A stretch of DNA of 45,377 bases from Rhodovulum tesquicola (GCF_024128855.1 NZ_JAMYDV010000021.1:1-45377), one strand, 5' to 3'; positions 1-8,084 are shown, numbered from the stretch's first letter. Numbers and translations: made by a program. Notes: a model not told the origin generated them from the sequence alone.

Positions 1-132
1 ACGACGCCCATGCTCCCCCCAGAACCCTTCCGGATCCTCCACCGACCGGCGATACATCTGCGCATACAACGCCCCGTCAACATGCGCCGAACGCACAAAA
101 TCAGAAGACGGCGCGTAAAGCTTGTCGAGCAT
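1..132 (-). CDS. acs: Acetyl-CoA synthetase, N-terminal 44 codons (partial)
   Basis: This is the start of an acetyl-CoA synthetase (AMP-forming), which activates acetate to acetyl-CoA through acetyl-AMP in the cytoplasm. Only the first 44 residues are visible, beginning MLDKLYAPSSDF and containing the DPEGFWGEHGRR segment that typifies the Acs N-terminal lid (PF16177-like). The ATG at 132 is preceded by a GGGAGG ribosome binding site 6-8 bases upstream. The gene runs off the left edge of the window. It is divergent from a ScfR-type regulator at 553, and a symporter-kinase of the acetate-switch type lies further along, which supports the identification. A propionyl-CoA synthetase is the main alternative. 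Confidence 0.85.
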   Translation of the reverse strand, partial: MLDKLYAPSSDFVRSAHVDGALYAQMYRRSVEDPEGFWGEHGRR

Positions 133-552
133 CTCTGTTCCTCCCTGCGGAGCCATGCCGGGACGGATGCCTTGCCCGCCCGGGGACCCCGGATCCTGAG
201 TCAGTTTTTCCCCCGAGGTCAGGCCCCGGGGCCAATCGCGCAACGGCATCCGCGCAGGACAATGCCGACCGCTGCGGGCGCCATGACGGCAATTTGCGCC
301 TCTGACCGGCCTTGCGCAACAGCGCGATACGACCTTCGGCGCGGGGCGGCCCGGCTTGGCGGAGCGCCGCGGCACGAGACGGTCCTCCGATGGGGCGGGT
401 TCGCCGGGGGTGGGTCTTCCCGCAGGTTGCGCCTGTGGGGCGCGTCGTTGAAAAGGCGGTGGCAAGCGCTTTCCAAGAATGAATTTTCTGGTAAATCTGG
501 GGGATGGCTGACCTGCAATCATGTAAAGCGTTCAGGTCGCTGGAGGGGGAGC
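133..552. promoter_or_regulatory. Divergent acs / scfR control region
   Basis: This 420-base stretch has no convincing gene and separates two divergent starts. It contains several TTGC/GCAA palindromes: GCAA-T-TTGC at 289-297, TTGCGCAA at 312-319 and AAGCGCTT at 464-471. The two TTGCG cores are 18 bases apart, on the same face of the helix. ScfR/RamB-family regulators of acetate and propionate genes are known to bind TTGCAAA-like palindromes, so these are plausible operators, but that link is inferred. No near-consensus sigma-70 promoter stands out on either strand. Confidence 0.45.
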
Positions 553-1863
553 ATGCCACGCAGCGCGCTGACCGGCACACGCATTCGCGAACGGCGCACC
601 GTTCTGGGTCTGCGCCAGGCCGATCTGGCGCGGCGGGCGGGCATTTCGCCCTCCTATCTGAACCTGATCGAGCATAATCGCCGCAGAATCGGCGGCCGGC
701 TGCTGGTCGAACTGGCCCGCCATCTGGGCGTGGAGGCGAGCGTTCTGACCGAGGGCGCGGGCGCGGCGCTGATCGAGACGCTGCGCGAGGCCGCCGCGGT
801 GCAGGAGGGGGGCGAGGCGGAAATCGAGCGGATCGAGGAATTCGCGGGCCGCTTTCCGGGCTGGGCCGCATTGCTGGCCGCGCGGCACCGCCGGGTGCGC
901 GAACTGGAGCGCACCGTCGAGATGCTGACCGACCGGATGACGCATGATCCGTTCCTGTCGGCCTCGCTGCACGAGGTGATCTCGACGGTGACGGCGATCC
1001 GCTCGACCGCGGCGATCCTGGCCGAGACCGAGGATATCGACCCCGACTGGCAGCGCCGGTTTCATCGCAATCTTTCGGATGACAGCCGTCGCCTGGCCGA
1101 GGGTGCGCAATCGCTGGTGGCCTATCTGGACGAGGGGGCCGAGGATCCGGGCACCCAGTCCTCGCCGCAGGAGGAGGTCGAGGCGTTCCTGAAGGCGCGC
1201 GACTACCACCTGCCCGAGCTGGAGGCCGCCCGTCCGGCCGATCCGGCCGATCTGGTGGCGGCGGCAGGCGAACTGACCTCGGCGCCTGCGCGGGAATTGT
1301 TGCTGGGCTTGCTGGCCCGCTATCGACGCGATGCCGAGCGGATGCCGCTGGAGCCGTTCGCCGAGGCCGCGCGGGCCGAAGGGTTCGATCCCGGCAGGCT
1401 GGCGGCGCGGTTCGGCGTCGATCCGGCCGCCGCCTTTCGACGGCTGGCCGCCTTGCCGGGCGGGCTTGCCGGCGGGCCGGTGGGGCTGGTGATCTGCGAT
1501 GGATCGGGCACGCTGACCTTTCGCAAGCCGGTCGAGGGGTTCGCGCTGCCGCGCTTCGGGGCGGCCTGCCCGCTCTGGCCGCTTTACCAGGCATTGGCGC
1601 GTCCGATGGCGCCGCTGCGCGCGGTGGTCGAGCCGGGTGGCCCGATGCGCCTTCGGTTCCTGACCTATGCGCTTTGCCAGCCCGCGCTGGCGGGCGGGTT
1701 CGATGGCCCGCAGGTGCTGGAGGCGGCGATGCTGATTCTGCCCGCCGACACGATCGCCATTCCCGACGGACAGGCCCAGCCGATCGGCACATCCTGCCGG
1801 ATCTGCCCGCGGCGGACCTGCGTGGCCCGGCGCGAGCCCTCGATCCTGGCGGACGGATTCTGA
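553..1863 (+). CDS. XRE-family short-chain acyl-CoA responsive regulator (ScfR/RamB type)
   Basis: A 436-residue transcription factor. An XRE helix-turn-helix occupies roughly residues 8-62 (RQADLARRAGISPSYLNLIE), followed by a long helical region and a C-terminal domain ending in a cysteine cluster (CRICPRRTC) that matches the ScfR/DUF2083 family of short-chain fatty acyl-CoA regulators. Family members (RamB, PrpR-like) control acetate, propionate or glyoxylate-cycle genes and usually sense an acyl-CoA. The reading frame is open much further upstream, but the ATG at 553 has a GGAGGGGGA site and starts exactly before the HTH, so I chose it. It is divergent from acs, its likely target. Unlike many relatives it has no visible ImmA/IrrE HExxH motif. 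Confidence 0.85.
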   Translation: MPRSALTGTRIRERRTVLGLRQADLARRAGISPSYLNLIEHNRRRIGGRLLVELARHLGVEASVLTEGAGAALIETLREAAAVQEGGEAEIERIEEFAGRFPGWAALLAARHRRVRELERTVEMLTDRMTHDPFLSASLHEVISTVTAIRSTAAILAETEDIDPDWQRRFHRNLSDDSRRLAEGAQSLVAYLDEGAEDPGTQSSPQEEVEAFLKARDYHLPELEAARPADPADLVAAAGELTSAPARELLLGLLARYRRDAERMPLEPFAEAARAEGFDPGRLAARFGVDPAAAFRRLAALPGGLAGGPVGLVICDGSGTLTFRKPVEGFALPRFGAACPLWPLYQALARPMAPLRAVVEPGGPMRLRFLTYALCQPALAGGFDGPQVLEAAMLILPADTIAIPDGQAQPIGTSCRICPRRTCVARREPSILADGF

Positions 1864-1948
1864 CGGGTTTTGACAGCGCCGCGCTTTGCGCGGATATTCC
1901 GGGGGAGAGGGTAGGCGAAAAACTGCCTGCGGGGAGGAATGACGGACC

Positions 1949-2317
1949 ATGGGCAAGCATGTCCTGCTCATCGAGGACGAGCCGAACATCATAGAGGCGA
2001 TCCGCTTCATCCTCTCGCGCGATGGATGGCGGGTGGACACGCATGCCGACGGGTCCACCGCCTATGACCGGGTGAGCGCGATCCGGCCGGATATCGTGAT
2101 CCTGGACGTGATGCTGCCCGGCCGGTCGGGCTTTGACATCCTGCGCGACATCCGCGCCGATACCGGGCTGAACGGGCTGCCCGTGCTGATGCTGACCGCC
2201 AAGGGCCAGGTCAAGGATCGCGAGATGGCCGAGCGCATCGGCGCAAGCCGGTTCATGGCCAAGCCGTTCTCGAATACCGAGGTGCTGGCCTCGGTGCGGG
2301 AACTGACGGGGACCTGA
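1949..2317 (+). CDS. Single-domain response regulator (CheY-like receiver)
   Basis: A 122-residue stand-alone receiver domain. The acidic pocket (E9, D10), phosphoacceptor D53 in the VILDVMLPG motif, T83 and the conserved K105 in the AKPF motif are all present, so it should be phosphorylatable. There is no output domain, so it must act through a partner protein. The start has a GGGGAGG site 12-18 bases upstream. It lies 4 bases before the small membrane gene and 264 bases before the symporter-histidine kinase, its probable kinase partner. This differs from the CrbS/CrbR acetate switch of gammaproteobacteria, where the regulator carries a LuxR DNA-binding domain. Confidence 0.9.
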   Translation: MGKHVLLIEDEPNIIEAIRFILSRDGWRVDTHADGSTAYDRVSAIRPDIVILDVMLPGRSGFDILRDIRADTGLNGLPVLMLTAKGQVKDREMAERIGASRFMAKPFSNTEVLASVRELTGT

Positions 2318-2321
2318 GCCC

Positions 2322-2585
2322 ATGGGCCGCGCGCCGCTGTTCCTTGCCCGCGAGGGCTATCGGCGGCGTCGGCTGGCGGACATGGCGCGGCTGTTGCCGC
2401 TGCTGGGGTTGGCGCTGTTCCTGGTGCCGGTGCTCGATGCCGAGGACGGGCTGTCGGCGGCGATGCTGATCTATCTGTTTTCCGCCTGGGCCGGGCTGAT
2501 CGTCCTGTCGGCGGTCGTGGCGCGGCTGTTGTGCCGCTCGGGGGCGATGGACGAGGAGGCCGAGGCGCCCGAGGAGTCGCAATGA
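2322..2585 (+). CDS. Small two-helix membrane protein upstream of the symporter kinase
   Basis: An 87-residue protein with a basic N-terminus (REGYRRRRLAD), two predicted membrane helices at about 21-39 and 46-68, and an acidic C-terminal tail (DEEAEAPEES). Its stop overlaps the next start as ATGA at 2582-2585, so it is translationally coupled to the symporter-histidine kinase. Similar small membrane proteins often precede SLC5 transporters (for example DUF485-type proteins beside ActP), but I cannot assign it firmly to that family. An accessory or assembly role for the kinase is the simplest inference. Confidence 0.75.
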   Translation: MGRAPLFLAREGYRRRRLADMARLLPLLGLALFLVPVLDAEDGLSAAMLIYLFSAWAGLIVLSAVVARLLCRSGAMDEEAEAPEESQ

Positions 2586-5266
2586 TCGGCTTCGACCTTC
2601 TGGTCGCGATCTGCCTGCTTTATGTGGCGCTGCTGTTCGGCGTGGCCTTCATGGCGGATCGGCGGGCGGCGGCGGGCCGGGGCGGCTGGTTGCGCTCGCC
2701 GATGATCTACACGCTGTCGCTGTCGGTCTATTGCACGGCCTGGACGTTTTACGGGGCGGTCGGCTATGCGGCGCGGTCGGGGCTGGAATTCGTCACCATC
2801 TATCTGGGGCCGACACTGATCTTCATCGGCTGGTGGTTCACGCTGCGCAAGCTGGTGCGGATCGGGCGGACCCAGCGGATCACCTCGATCGCCGATCTGA
2901 TCTCGTCGCGTTATGGCAAGTCGAACGCGCTTGGGGTGATCGTCACGCTGATCGCGGTGGTGGCCGCAACGCCCTATATCGCGCTGCAACTGCAATCGGT
3001 GACGCTGTCCTTCGCCGTCTTTGCGCCCAGCGGCGCCGGGCCCTGGGCGCTGACCGACCTGAACGCGACGGCGCTGACCGTGGCGGGGGGGCTGGCGCTG
3101 TTCACCATCCTGTTCGGCACCCGCAACCTGGATGCCAACGAGCGCCATCACGGGGTGGTCATGGCCATCGCGGTCGAGGCGGTGGTCAAGCTGATCGCGC
3201 TGCTGGCGGTGGGCGTTTTCGTGGTCTGGGGCATCGGCGGCGGCGTGTCGGCGATGATCGAGCGGATCGAGACCTCGCCGCTGGCGGGGATGCCGATCCA
3301 GCCCGGGCGCTGGATCGGGCTGACCTTTTTGGCCGCCGCGGCGATCCTGACGCTGCCGCGGATGTTCCAGGTTCTTGTGGTCGAGAACGAGGACGAGCGC
3401 CATCTCGCCACTGCGTCCTGGGCCTTTCCCGCCTATCTGTGCCTGATGAGCCTGTTCGTCGTGCCCATCGCCGTCGTGGGGCTGGCCGAGATGCCCGCGG
3501 GCGCGAACCCGGACCTGTTCGTGCTGACCCTGCCGCTGGCCCATGGTCAGGACGGGTTGGCCACGCTGGCCTTTCTGGGGGGCTTTTCCTCGGCCACCTC
3601 GATGGTGATCGTGGCCTCCATCGCGCTGTCGACGATGGTGTCGAACCATATCGTCATGCCGCTTTTCCTCAAGATGACCCGGACCGGTGCCGCCATGTCG
3701 GGGGATGTGCGGACCCTTGTGCTGCGCGCGCGGCGGGCCTCGATCGGGGGGGTGCTGCTGCTGGGTTATCTCTATTACCGGCTGTCGGGCGGGTCCGAGG
3801 CGCTGGCCGCGATCGGGCTGATCTCGTTTGCGGGAGCCGCACAGGTTCTGCCCGCGCTGGTGGGCGGCATCATGTGGCGCGGCGCGACGCGGCTGGGCGC
3901 GATGGTGGGGCTGGCGCTGGGCTTCGCGGTCTGGGCCTATACGCTGTTCCTGCCCAGCTTTGGCGAGGGTGCCGTGATGGGCGCGGCGCTGCTGGCCGAG
4001 GGGCCGTGGGGCCTGTCCTGGCTGCGGCCGCAGGGTCTGTTCGGGATGGACGGGCTGGATCCGCTGGTTCATGCCATGGTGTTCTCGATGGCGGCGAACG
4101 TGCTGGGCTTCGTCCTGGTTTCGCTGATGAGCTTTCCCAATCCGATTGAGCGGGTCCAGGCGGCGCAATTCGTCAATGTCTTCGATCACTCGCCCTCCGG
4201 TCAGGGGTGGAGCCAGGGGCGTGCCGAGGCCGAGGACCTGATGCTGATGGCCCAGCGCATCATGGGGCCGGACGAGGCGCAGCTGCTGTTCCGGCGCAGC
4301 GCCGCCGAACAGGGCAAGGAGGGTTTCCTGCCCGACATCACCCCCGATTTCCTGCAACGGCTGGAACGCGCGCTGGCCGGTTCGGTGGGGGCGGCGACGG
4401 CGCATGCGATGGTCGGCCAGATCGTCGGCCGCTCGGCGGTGTCGGTCGAGGATCTGATGCGGGTGGCCGACGAGACGGCGCAGATGATGGAATATTCCAG
4501 CCAGCTCGAGGCCAAGTCCGAGGAACTGGCCCGCACCGCGCGGCAATTGCGCGAGGCCAACGAGAAGCTGACCGAACTGAGCGTGCAGAAGGATGCCTTT
4601 CTCAGCCAGATCAGTCACGAATTGCGCACGCCGATGACCTCGATCCGGGCATTTTCCGAGATCCTCATGGGCGCGGACGGCATGCAGCCCGAGGATATGT
4701 GCAAGTATTCCCGTATCATCCACGAGGAGAGCCTGCGGCTGACCCGGCTGCTGGACGATCTGCTGGATCTGTCGGTGCTGGAGAACGGGCAGGTCTCGCT
4801 GAACCTGCAGGAAGTGACGCTGGCCGATCTGATCGACCGGGCGGTGGCGGCGACGGGTAGCCTTCAGGGTGGGCTGACGATCCGGCGCGATGCGGCGGCG
4901 GAGCGGGTGCGGCTGATGACCGATGGCGACCGGCTGAGCCAAGTCTTCATCAACCTGATCTCGAACGCGCATAAATATTGCGATGCCGATATGCCCGAAC
5001 TGACGATAAGGGTGCGTGCCTCGCGCGGTGCGGTGGCGGTGGATTTCGTCGATAACGGCTCGGGCATTCCCGAGCGCAGCCAGGCGATCATCTTCGAGAA
5101 ATTCTCGCGCCTGACCGATCCGCGACGGGCGGGCGGCGCGGGGCTGGGCCTTGCGATCTGCCGCGAGATCATGGGGCGGCTTGGCGGGTCGATCATGTAT
5201 CTGCCGGGGCAGGGCGGCGCGGCGTTCCGCGTCAGCGTTCCGCGCCTGCGTGCAGAAGCCGCCTGA
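2582..5266 (+). CDS. Sodium:solute symporter-histidine kinase fusion (SLC5-STAC-HK, CrbS-like)
   Basis: An 894-residue inner-membrane sensor kinase. Residues 1 to about 510 form an SLC5/SSS transporter-like domain with about 13 membrane helices. A STAC-type linker follows (around 590-625), then a coiled coil. A HisKA domain has phosphoacceptor H679 in the SHELRTP motif, and the HATPase domain shows an N-box (NLISNAHKY), G1 (DNGSGIPE) and G2 (GAGLGLAIC). Related proteins (CrbS, MxtR) control acetate use and acs expression, and here acs lies in the same locus. The ATG overlaps the upstream stop. The likely partner is the receiver protein at 1949. Whether the SLC5 part transports or only senses cannot be told from sequence. 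Confidence 0.9.
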   Translation: MIGFDLLVAICLLYVALLFGVAFMADRRAAAGRGGWLRSPMIYTLSLSVYCTAWTFYGAVGYAARSGLEFVTIYLGPTLIFIGWWFTLRKLVRIGRTQRITSIADLISSRYGKSNALGVIVTLIAVVAATPYIALQLQSVTLSFAVFAPSGAGPWALTDLNATALTVAGGLALFTILFGTRNLDANERHHGVVMAIAVEAVVKLIALLAVGVFVVWGIGGGVSAMIERIETSPLAGMPIQPGRWIGLTFLAAAAILTLPRMFQVLVVENEDERHLATASWAFPAYLCLMSLFVVPIAVVGLAEMPAGANPDLFVLTLPLAHGQDGLATLAFLGGFSSATSMVIVASIALSTMVSNHIVMPLFLKMTRTGAAMSGDVRTLVLRARRASIGGVLLLGYLYYRLSGGSEALAAIGLISFAGAAQVLPALVGGIMWRGATRLGAMVGLALGFAVWAYTLFLPSFGEGAVMGAALLAEGPWGLSWLRPQGLFGMDGLDPLVHAMVFSMAANVLGFVLVSLMSFPNPIERVQAAQFVNVFDHSPSGQGWSQGRAEAEDLMLMAQRIMGPDEAQLLFRRSAAEQGKEGFLPDITPDFLQRLERALAGSVGAATAHAMVGQIVGRSAVSVEDLMRVADETAQMMEYSSQLEAKSEELARTARQLREANEKLTELSVQKDAFLSQISHELRTPMTSIRAFSEILMGADGMQPEDMCKYSRIIHEESLRLTRLLDDLLDLSVLENGQVSLNLQEVTLADLIDRAVAATGSLQGGLTIRRDAAAERVRLMTDGDRLSQVFINLISNAHKYCDADMPELTIRVRASRGAVAVDFVDNGSGIPERSQAIIFEKFSRLTDPRRAGGAGLGLAICREIMGRLGGSIMYLPGQGGAAFRVSVPRLRAEAA

Positions 5267-5335
5267 GGGCAACGAAACGGTTTGTAAACCGGGATCGTGC
5301 GACATCTCCTGGAAAGGTTGACGGATGGGCGGCAG

Positions 5336-6463
5336 ATGACGGACGACGCGCATCGCGCGATATTGCGCCAGATACTCGGCGATGCCCGGGTCGCGATGCC
5401 TTCGGGCGGGACGGCCGAAACGGGCGGCGACGGCCGTTTTGCGCTGCGCCTGGAGACCGCGCGCGCGATGCGTGACGATTTCGGCATGACCGGCGTGGTC
5501 GAGGATTGCGCGGCACTGCGCCTGCGGCTGGATGATCTCGGGGAACAGGTCACGCCCGAGCGGTTGTCGGTGGTGCTGCGGGGCAGTTCCGGGCGGCTGG
5601 GGCTTGCGGTCTATTCACCTGACCTGGCGATGGCGCTGCTGGAATGGCGTCTGCTCGGGATGCTGGCATCCGAGGCACCCGAGACCCGGCAGCTGACCGC
5701 GACCGATGCCGCGATCCTGGCCGACCTGACCGACCCGTTGCTGTCCCGCTTCGGCGGGGCGATGGCGGCGTTGCCGGGCGGGGACTGGGCGGCGGGTTAC
5801 GCGCAGGGCAACGTGATCGAGGATGCGCGCCATCTGCCGCTGATCCTGGCGCAGGGCGGCTATCACGGGTTCCGCCTGACGCTGCGGCTGGGCGAGGGGC
5901 TGCGCGGGGGGGATCTGTTCCTTGCCCTGCCCGAATCGCCTGCACCCGCCCCGGCCAAGACGGCCGAGGAGGACGGCACGCCCTGGCCCGACGCGTTGCG
6001 TTCGGGCGTGCTCGGGGCCGAGCTTGTGCTGAACGCGGTGCTCTGGCGGATGCGCCTGTCCGCGGCCGAGATCGGGCGGCTTCGACCCGGGGATCTGGTG
6101 CCCATCCCGGCGGCGGCGCTGACGGCTGTCCGGCTGGAAGGGCAGGGGCGGGTGGCGATCGCCGAGGGACGGTTGGGCCAGTCCAACGGCGAGCGTGCGA
6201 TCAAGATCGCCGGGGCCGAGGATGAGGCCCCGGGCCTTGTCGGGCTGTCGACCATGCCGGGGCTTGCCGCGCCGCCGCCCGCCTTCGCGTCCGATGCCGC
6301 GGAGGATGCCGCCGATTTTCCGGTCGCGGCAGATTTCCCCGCGATGGCGGATCTTGCCGACGAGGCGGATTTCCCGGCCATGGGGGATTTCCCCGCCCTG
6401 GGCGAGTTCGACCCCGAGGCCGCCGATTTCGACGCAGATTTCCCGGCATTCGCGCAGAACTGA
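5336..6463 (+). CDS. FliM/FliN (SpoA)-like protein with acidic DFP-repeat tail
   Basis: A 375-residue protein resembling the FliM/FliN flagellar switch C-terminal family. The SpoA-like domain lies at about residues 200-285 (LRPGDLVPIPAAALTAVRLEGQGRVAIAEG split by context). The last 55 residues are strongly acidic and contain five DFP motifs spaced 7-20 residues apart, which looks like a disordered tail with repeated short motifs. No other flagellar genes are in the window. It follows the kinase by 69 bases, so it may be co-transcribed. I prefer the ATG at 5336; an in-frame GTG at 5297 would add 13 residues, and neither has a strong ribosome binding site. Its role beside an acetate-sensing kinase is unknown. 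Confidence 0.75.
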   Translation: MTDDAHRAILRQILGDARVAMPSGGTAETGGDGRFALRLETARAMRDDFGMTGVVEDCAALRLRLDDLGEQVTPERLSVVLRGSSGRLGLAVYSPDLAMALLEWRLLGMLASEAPETRQLTATDAAILADLTDPLLSRFGGAMAALPGGDWAAGYAQGNVIEDARHLPLILAQGGYHGFRLTLRLGEGLRGGDLFLALPESPAPAPAKTAEEDGTPWPDALRSGVLGAELVLNAVLWRMRLSAAEIGRLRPGDLVPIPAAALTAVRLEGQGRVAIAEGRLGQSNGERAIKIAGAEDEAPGLVGLSTMPGLAAPPPAFASDAAEDAADFPVAADFPAMADLADEADFPAMGDFPALGEFDPEAADFDADFPAFAQN

Positions 6464-6480
6464 CGCGCCGAGGCCCGCGC

Positions 6481-6921
6481 TCAGCGCGTTGCGGCGAGCG
6501 CCTCGATCTGGCGTTCGAGCCCCGGCATCGCAAAGCCCGCGCGGCGCAGCGCCGCCATGATTTCGTCGGTGGGCCGGTCTCCGGCCATGGCCAGCGCCCA
6601 GACCACAGATGAACGGAACCCGGCGCGGCAATAGCCGAAATGCGGCCCCGGCAACGCGCTCAGCGCGAGGCGTTGCGCCTCGATGGTCTCGGGCTTGATC
6701 CCGTCATGGGTCACCTCGACCACCGCGAATTCCATGCCTGCGGCGCGTGCGGCCGCTTCCATCTCGGCCGCCCGTTCGCCGGGGGCGACTTCGGAATCGG
6801 GCCGGTTGCAGATCACCGTGCGGTAACCGGCCGCCGCCAGCGCCGCCAGCGTCTCGATCGGAGGATGCGGGGCGGCGGAAAACTCGTCGGTCAGGTGCAC
6901 CATCGGCGGAAGCTCGCTCAT
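6481..6921 (-). CDS. TIGR01244/DUF442 family phosphatase-like sulfurtransferase
   Basis: A 146-residue cytoplasmic protein of the Blh/DUF442 family (TIGR01244), which has a dual-specificity phosphatase fold and is often annotated as a sulfur transferase. The active-site loop C98-RAGF-R103-S is present (C followed by R five positions later), near the GYC and VVWAL signature. The N-terminus has the family pattern M-V-x-L-T-D-E-F and a C-N-R-P-D-S-E segment. Some relatives are fused to a metallo-beta-lactamase persulfide dioxygenase; this one stands alone. It converges on the FliM-like gene, 17 bases apart. The substrate is unknown. Confidence 0.8.
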   Translation of the reverse strand: MSELPPMVHLTDEFSAAPHPPIETLAALAAAGYRTVICNRPDSEVAPGERAAEMEAAARAAGMEFAVVEVTHDGIKPETIEAQRLALSALPGPHFGYCRAGFRSSVVWALAMAGDRPTDEIMAALRRAGFAMPGLERQIEALAATR

Positions 6922-7070
6922 GCCGCAGTCCTTTCGGGGCGTGAACGGGAAAGAACCGATGTCGGATCGGAAAAATTGCGCATTTTCAGACGTCTCCCTG
7001 GAAGCGTTCCAGACCTACCCGGCTTTACATGCGGGAATCAATGCCCCCTGCGCAGGAACCGGGCAGGGAT

Positions 7071-7084
7071 TTGACGTGGGTCAA
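7071..7084. promoter_or_regulatory. FNR/FnrL-type operator
   Basis: TTGACGTGGGTCAA is a perfect inverted repeat (TTGAC-N4-GTCAA) close to the FNR consensus TTGAT-N4-ATCAA. It is centred 63 bases before the DksA-like start at 7141. An activator at -41.5 would place transcription near 7119, leaving a short leader. Binding by FnrL/Dnr-type regulators is inferred from the motif only. Confidence 0.6.
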
Positions 7085-7140
7085 AGCCGGGAGCGTCCGG
7101 GCAGTGCAAACCTCGTCCCCAGAGCGAACAGGGGACGTCC

Positions 7141-7458
7141 ATGGCAACGCTTGGCGAAAGAAAGCGACAGCTTTTGAACCGTTTGGCGGAGCTTGATGGT
7201 CGTCTGCACGATATCGAGGCCGAGCTCGACACGCATCAGTCCAAGGATTGGGGCGAACTCGCGGTGGAGCGCGAGGAAGACGAGGTGCTGGAAGGCATGG
7301 GCGTCTCGGGTCTGGCCGAAGTGAAACAGATAAATGCAGCTCTCGCGCGAATCGAGGATGGCAGTTACGGTTATTGCGTGCGTTGTGGGGAAGAAATCTC
7401 CGAGGAACGACTGGACGTCGTGCCGGCTACGCCGTTTTGCCGCATCTGTGCCCGGTGA
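7141..7458 (+). CDS. Short DksA/TraR-family zinc-finger protein
   Basis: A 105-residue TraR/DksA family protein, expected to bind the RNA polymerase secondary channel and alter initiation, often with ppGpp. It has an N-terminal coiled coil (about 5-30) and a C4 zinc finger with C79, C82, C100 and C103. At the expected tip it carries D36-W-G-E39-L-A41, close to the DxxDxA motif of true DksA but with Glu for the second Asp. It is shorter than DksA (about 150 residues) and resembles the small paralogues. An FNR-like box upstream suggests control by oxygen. The ATG follows a GGGGACG ribosome-binding-like stretch. Confidence 0.88.
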   Translation: MATLGERKRQLLNRLAELDGRLHDIEAELDTHQSKDWGELAVEREEDEVLEGMGVSGLAEVKQINAALARIEDGSYGYCVRCGEEISEERLDVVPATPFCRICAR

Positions 7459-7485
7459 CTGCAGGTGTAAGGGAACGACCGAAAA

Positions 7486-7761
7486 ATGAGCAACGCGAGC
7501 CATGTCAGCCGTATGCCAGCCTATTCCAACAGCACGATGCATGATGAGACGCGGGCGATGATCCGCTCGAGGATCGAGTCGCTTCTCACCTCCGGCGCGG
7601 TGGCCAGTCAGGTCAGCAGCCGTCTGGTCACCAAGGGCTGCCACAGCCCCTGGGCCGAGATGCCCGGCGCGGCGAAGATGTCCGGTGACCGCCCTGCGGA
7701 ACGCAAGAGCGACGGGAGGTGCGGATGGCGTTCGAACAGCTCAAGGCCGGAATCGCTCTGA
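7486..7761 (+). CDS. Hypothetical small protein
   Basis: A 91-residue open frame starting at an ATG 28 bases after the dksA-like stop. I do not recognise it. The first two thirds show the strong G/C preference at third codon positions typical of the neighbouring real genes, which argues for coding. The composition is Ser/Met/Arg-rich with one likely helix (TRAMIRSRIESLLTSGAV). The last 37 bases overlap the next gene in another frame, so the C-terminus looks less gene-like. It could be a genuine small protein or a chance open frame. Confidence 0.4.
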   Translation: MSNASHVSRMPAYSNSTMHDETRAMIRSRIESLLTSGAVASQVSSRLVTKGCHSPWAEMPGAAKMSGDRPAERKSDGRCGWRSNSSRPESL

Positions 7762-7937
7762 TCCTCGAAGAGATCGAGAAGCGACCGGACGACCGCCACA
7801 TCCTGCAGGAACAGTTGCGCGAGAAGATCGCGGAGTTCCGCGCGATGGGTCTGCCCGTTCCCGAGGACATCCTGCGGCTCGAAGAACAGTTGGGCGACGA
7901 CGACGCGGACGACATCTACGACAACATGCCGGTCTGA
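7725..7937 (+). CDS. Conserved-looking small acidic helical protein, unknown function
   Basis: A 70-residue protein with no family I can name. It is mostly charged helix (QLREKIAEFRAMG, EDILRLEEQLG) and ends in a very acidic tail (GDDDADDIYDNMPV). No signal peptide or membrane helix is visible. I chose the ATG at 7725 because a GGGAGG site ends 8 bases upstream; a GTG at 7719 is in frame. It is on the same strand as the DksA-like gene and could be a cytoplasmic adaptor, but no function can be assigned. Confidence 0.75.
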   Translation: MAFEQLKAGIALILEEIEKRPDDRHILQEQLREKIAEFRAMGLPVPEDILRLEEQLGDDDADDIYDNMPV

Positions 7938-8084
7938 CGCCGACCGCCGTCTTTCGATTGTCGCGAATCCCTTCCAGATGTTGCGTTTCCCGCGCGACTG
8001 GCCCCTAATGGTGGCGAATGGCGAAGCAGCCCTGCCTGGCACGGGTGCTTTGCCGCGCCGCCTTTCGCCTGGGGGTCGGGACAG

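Noticed and set aside
10-552. Upstream extension of the ScfR reading frame to position 10
   Set aside because: The extension overlaps the acs start, is Arg-rich junk and lacks a ribosome binding site; the HTH begins right after the ATG at 553.
101-2323. A 740-codon minus-strand open frame across the ScfR and receiver genes
   Set aside because: Its composition is Arg/Pro/Ala-rich without domains, and it covers two well-supported plus-strand genes.
2471-5353. A 960-codon open frame on the minus strand opposite the symporter kinase
   Set aside because: It is the mirror of a high-GC gene; its translation is His/Arg/Gln-rich with no domain, while the plus strand has a clear SLC5-kinase protein.
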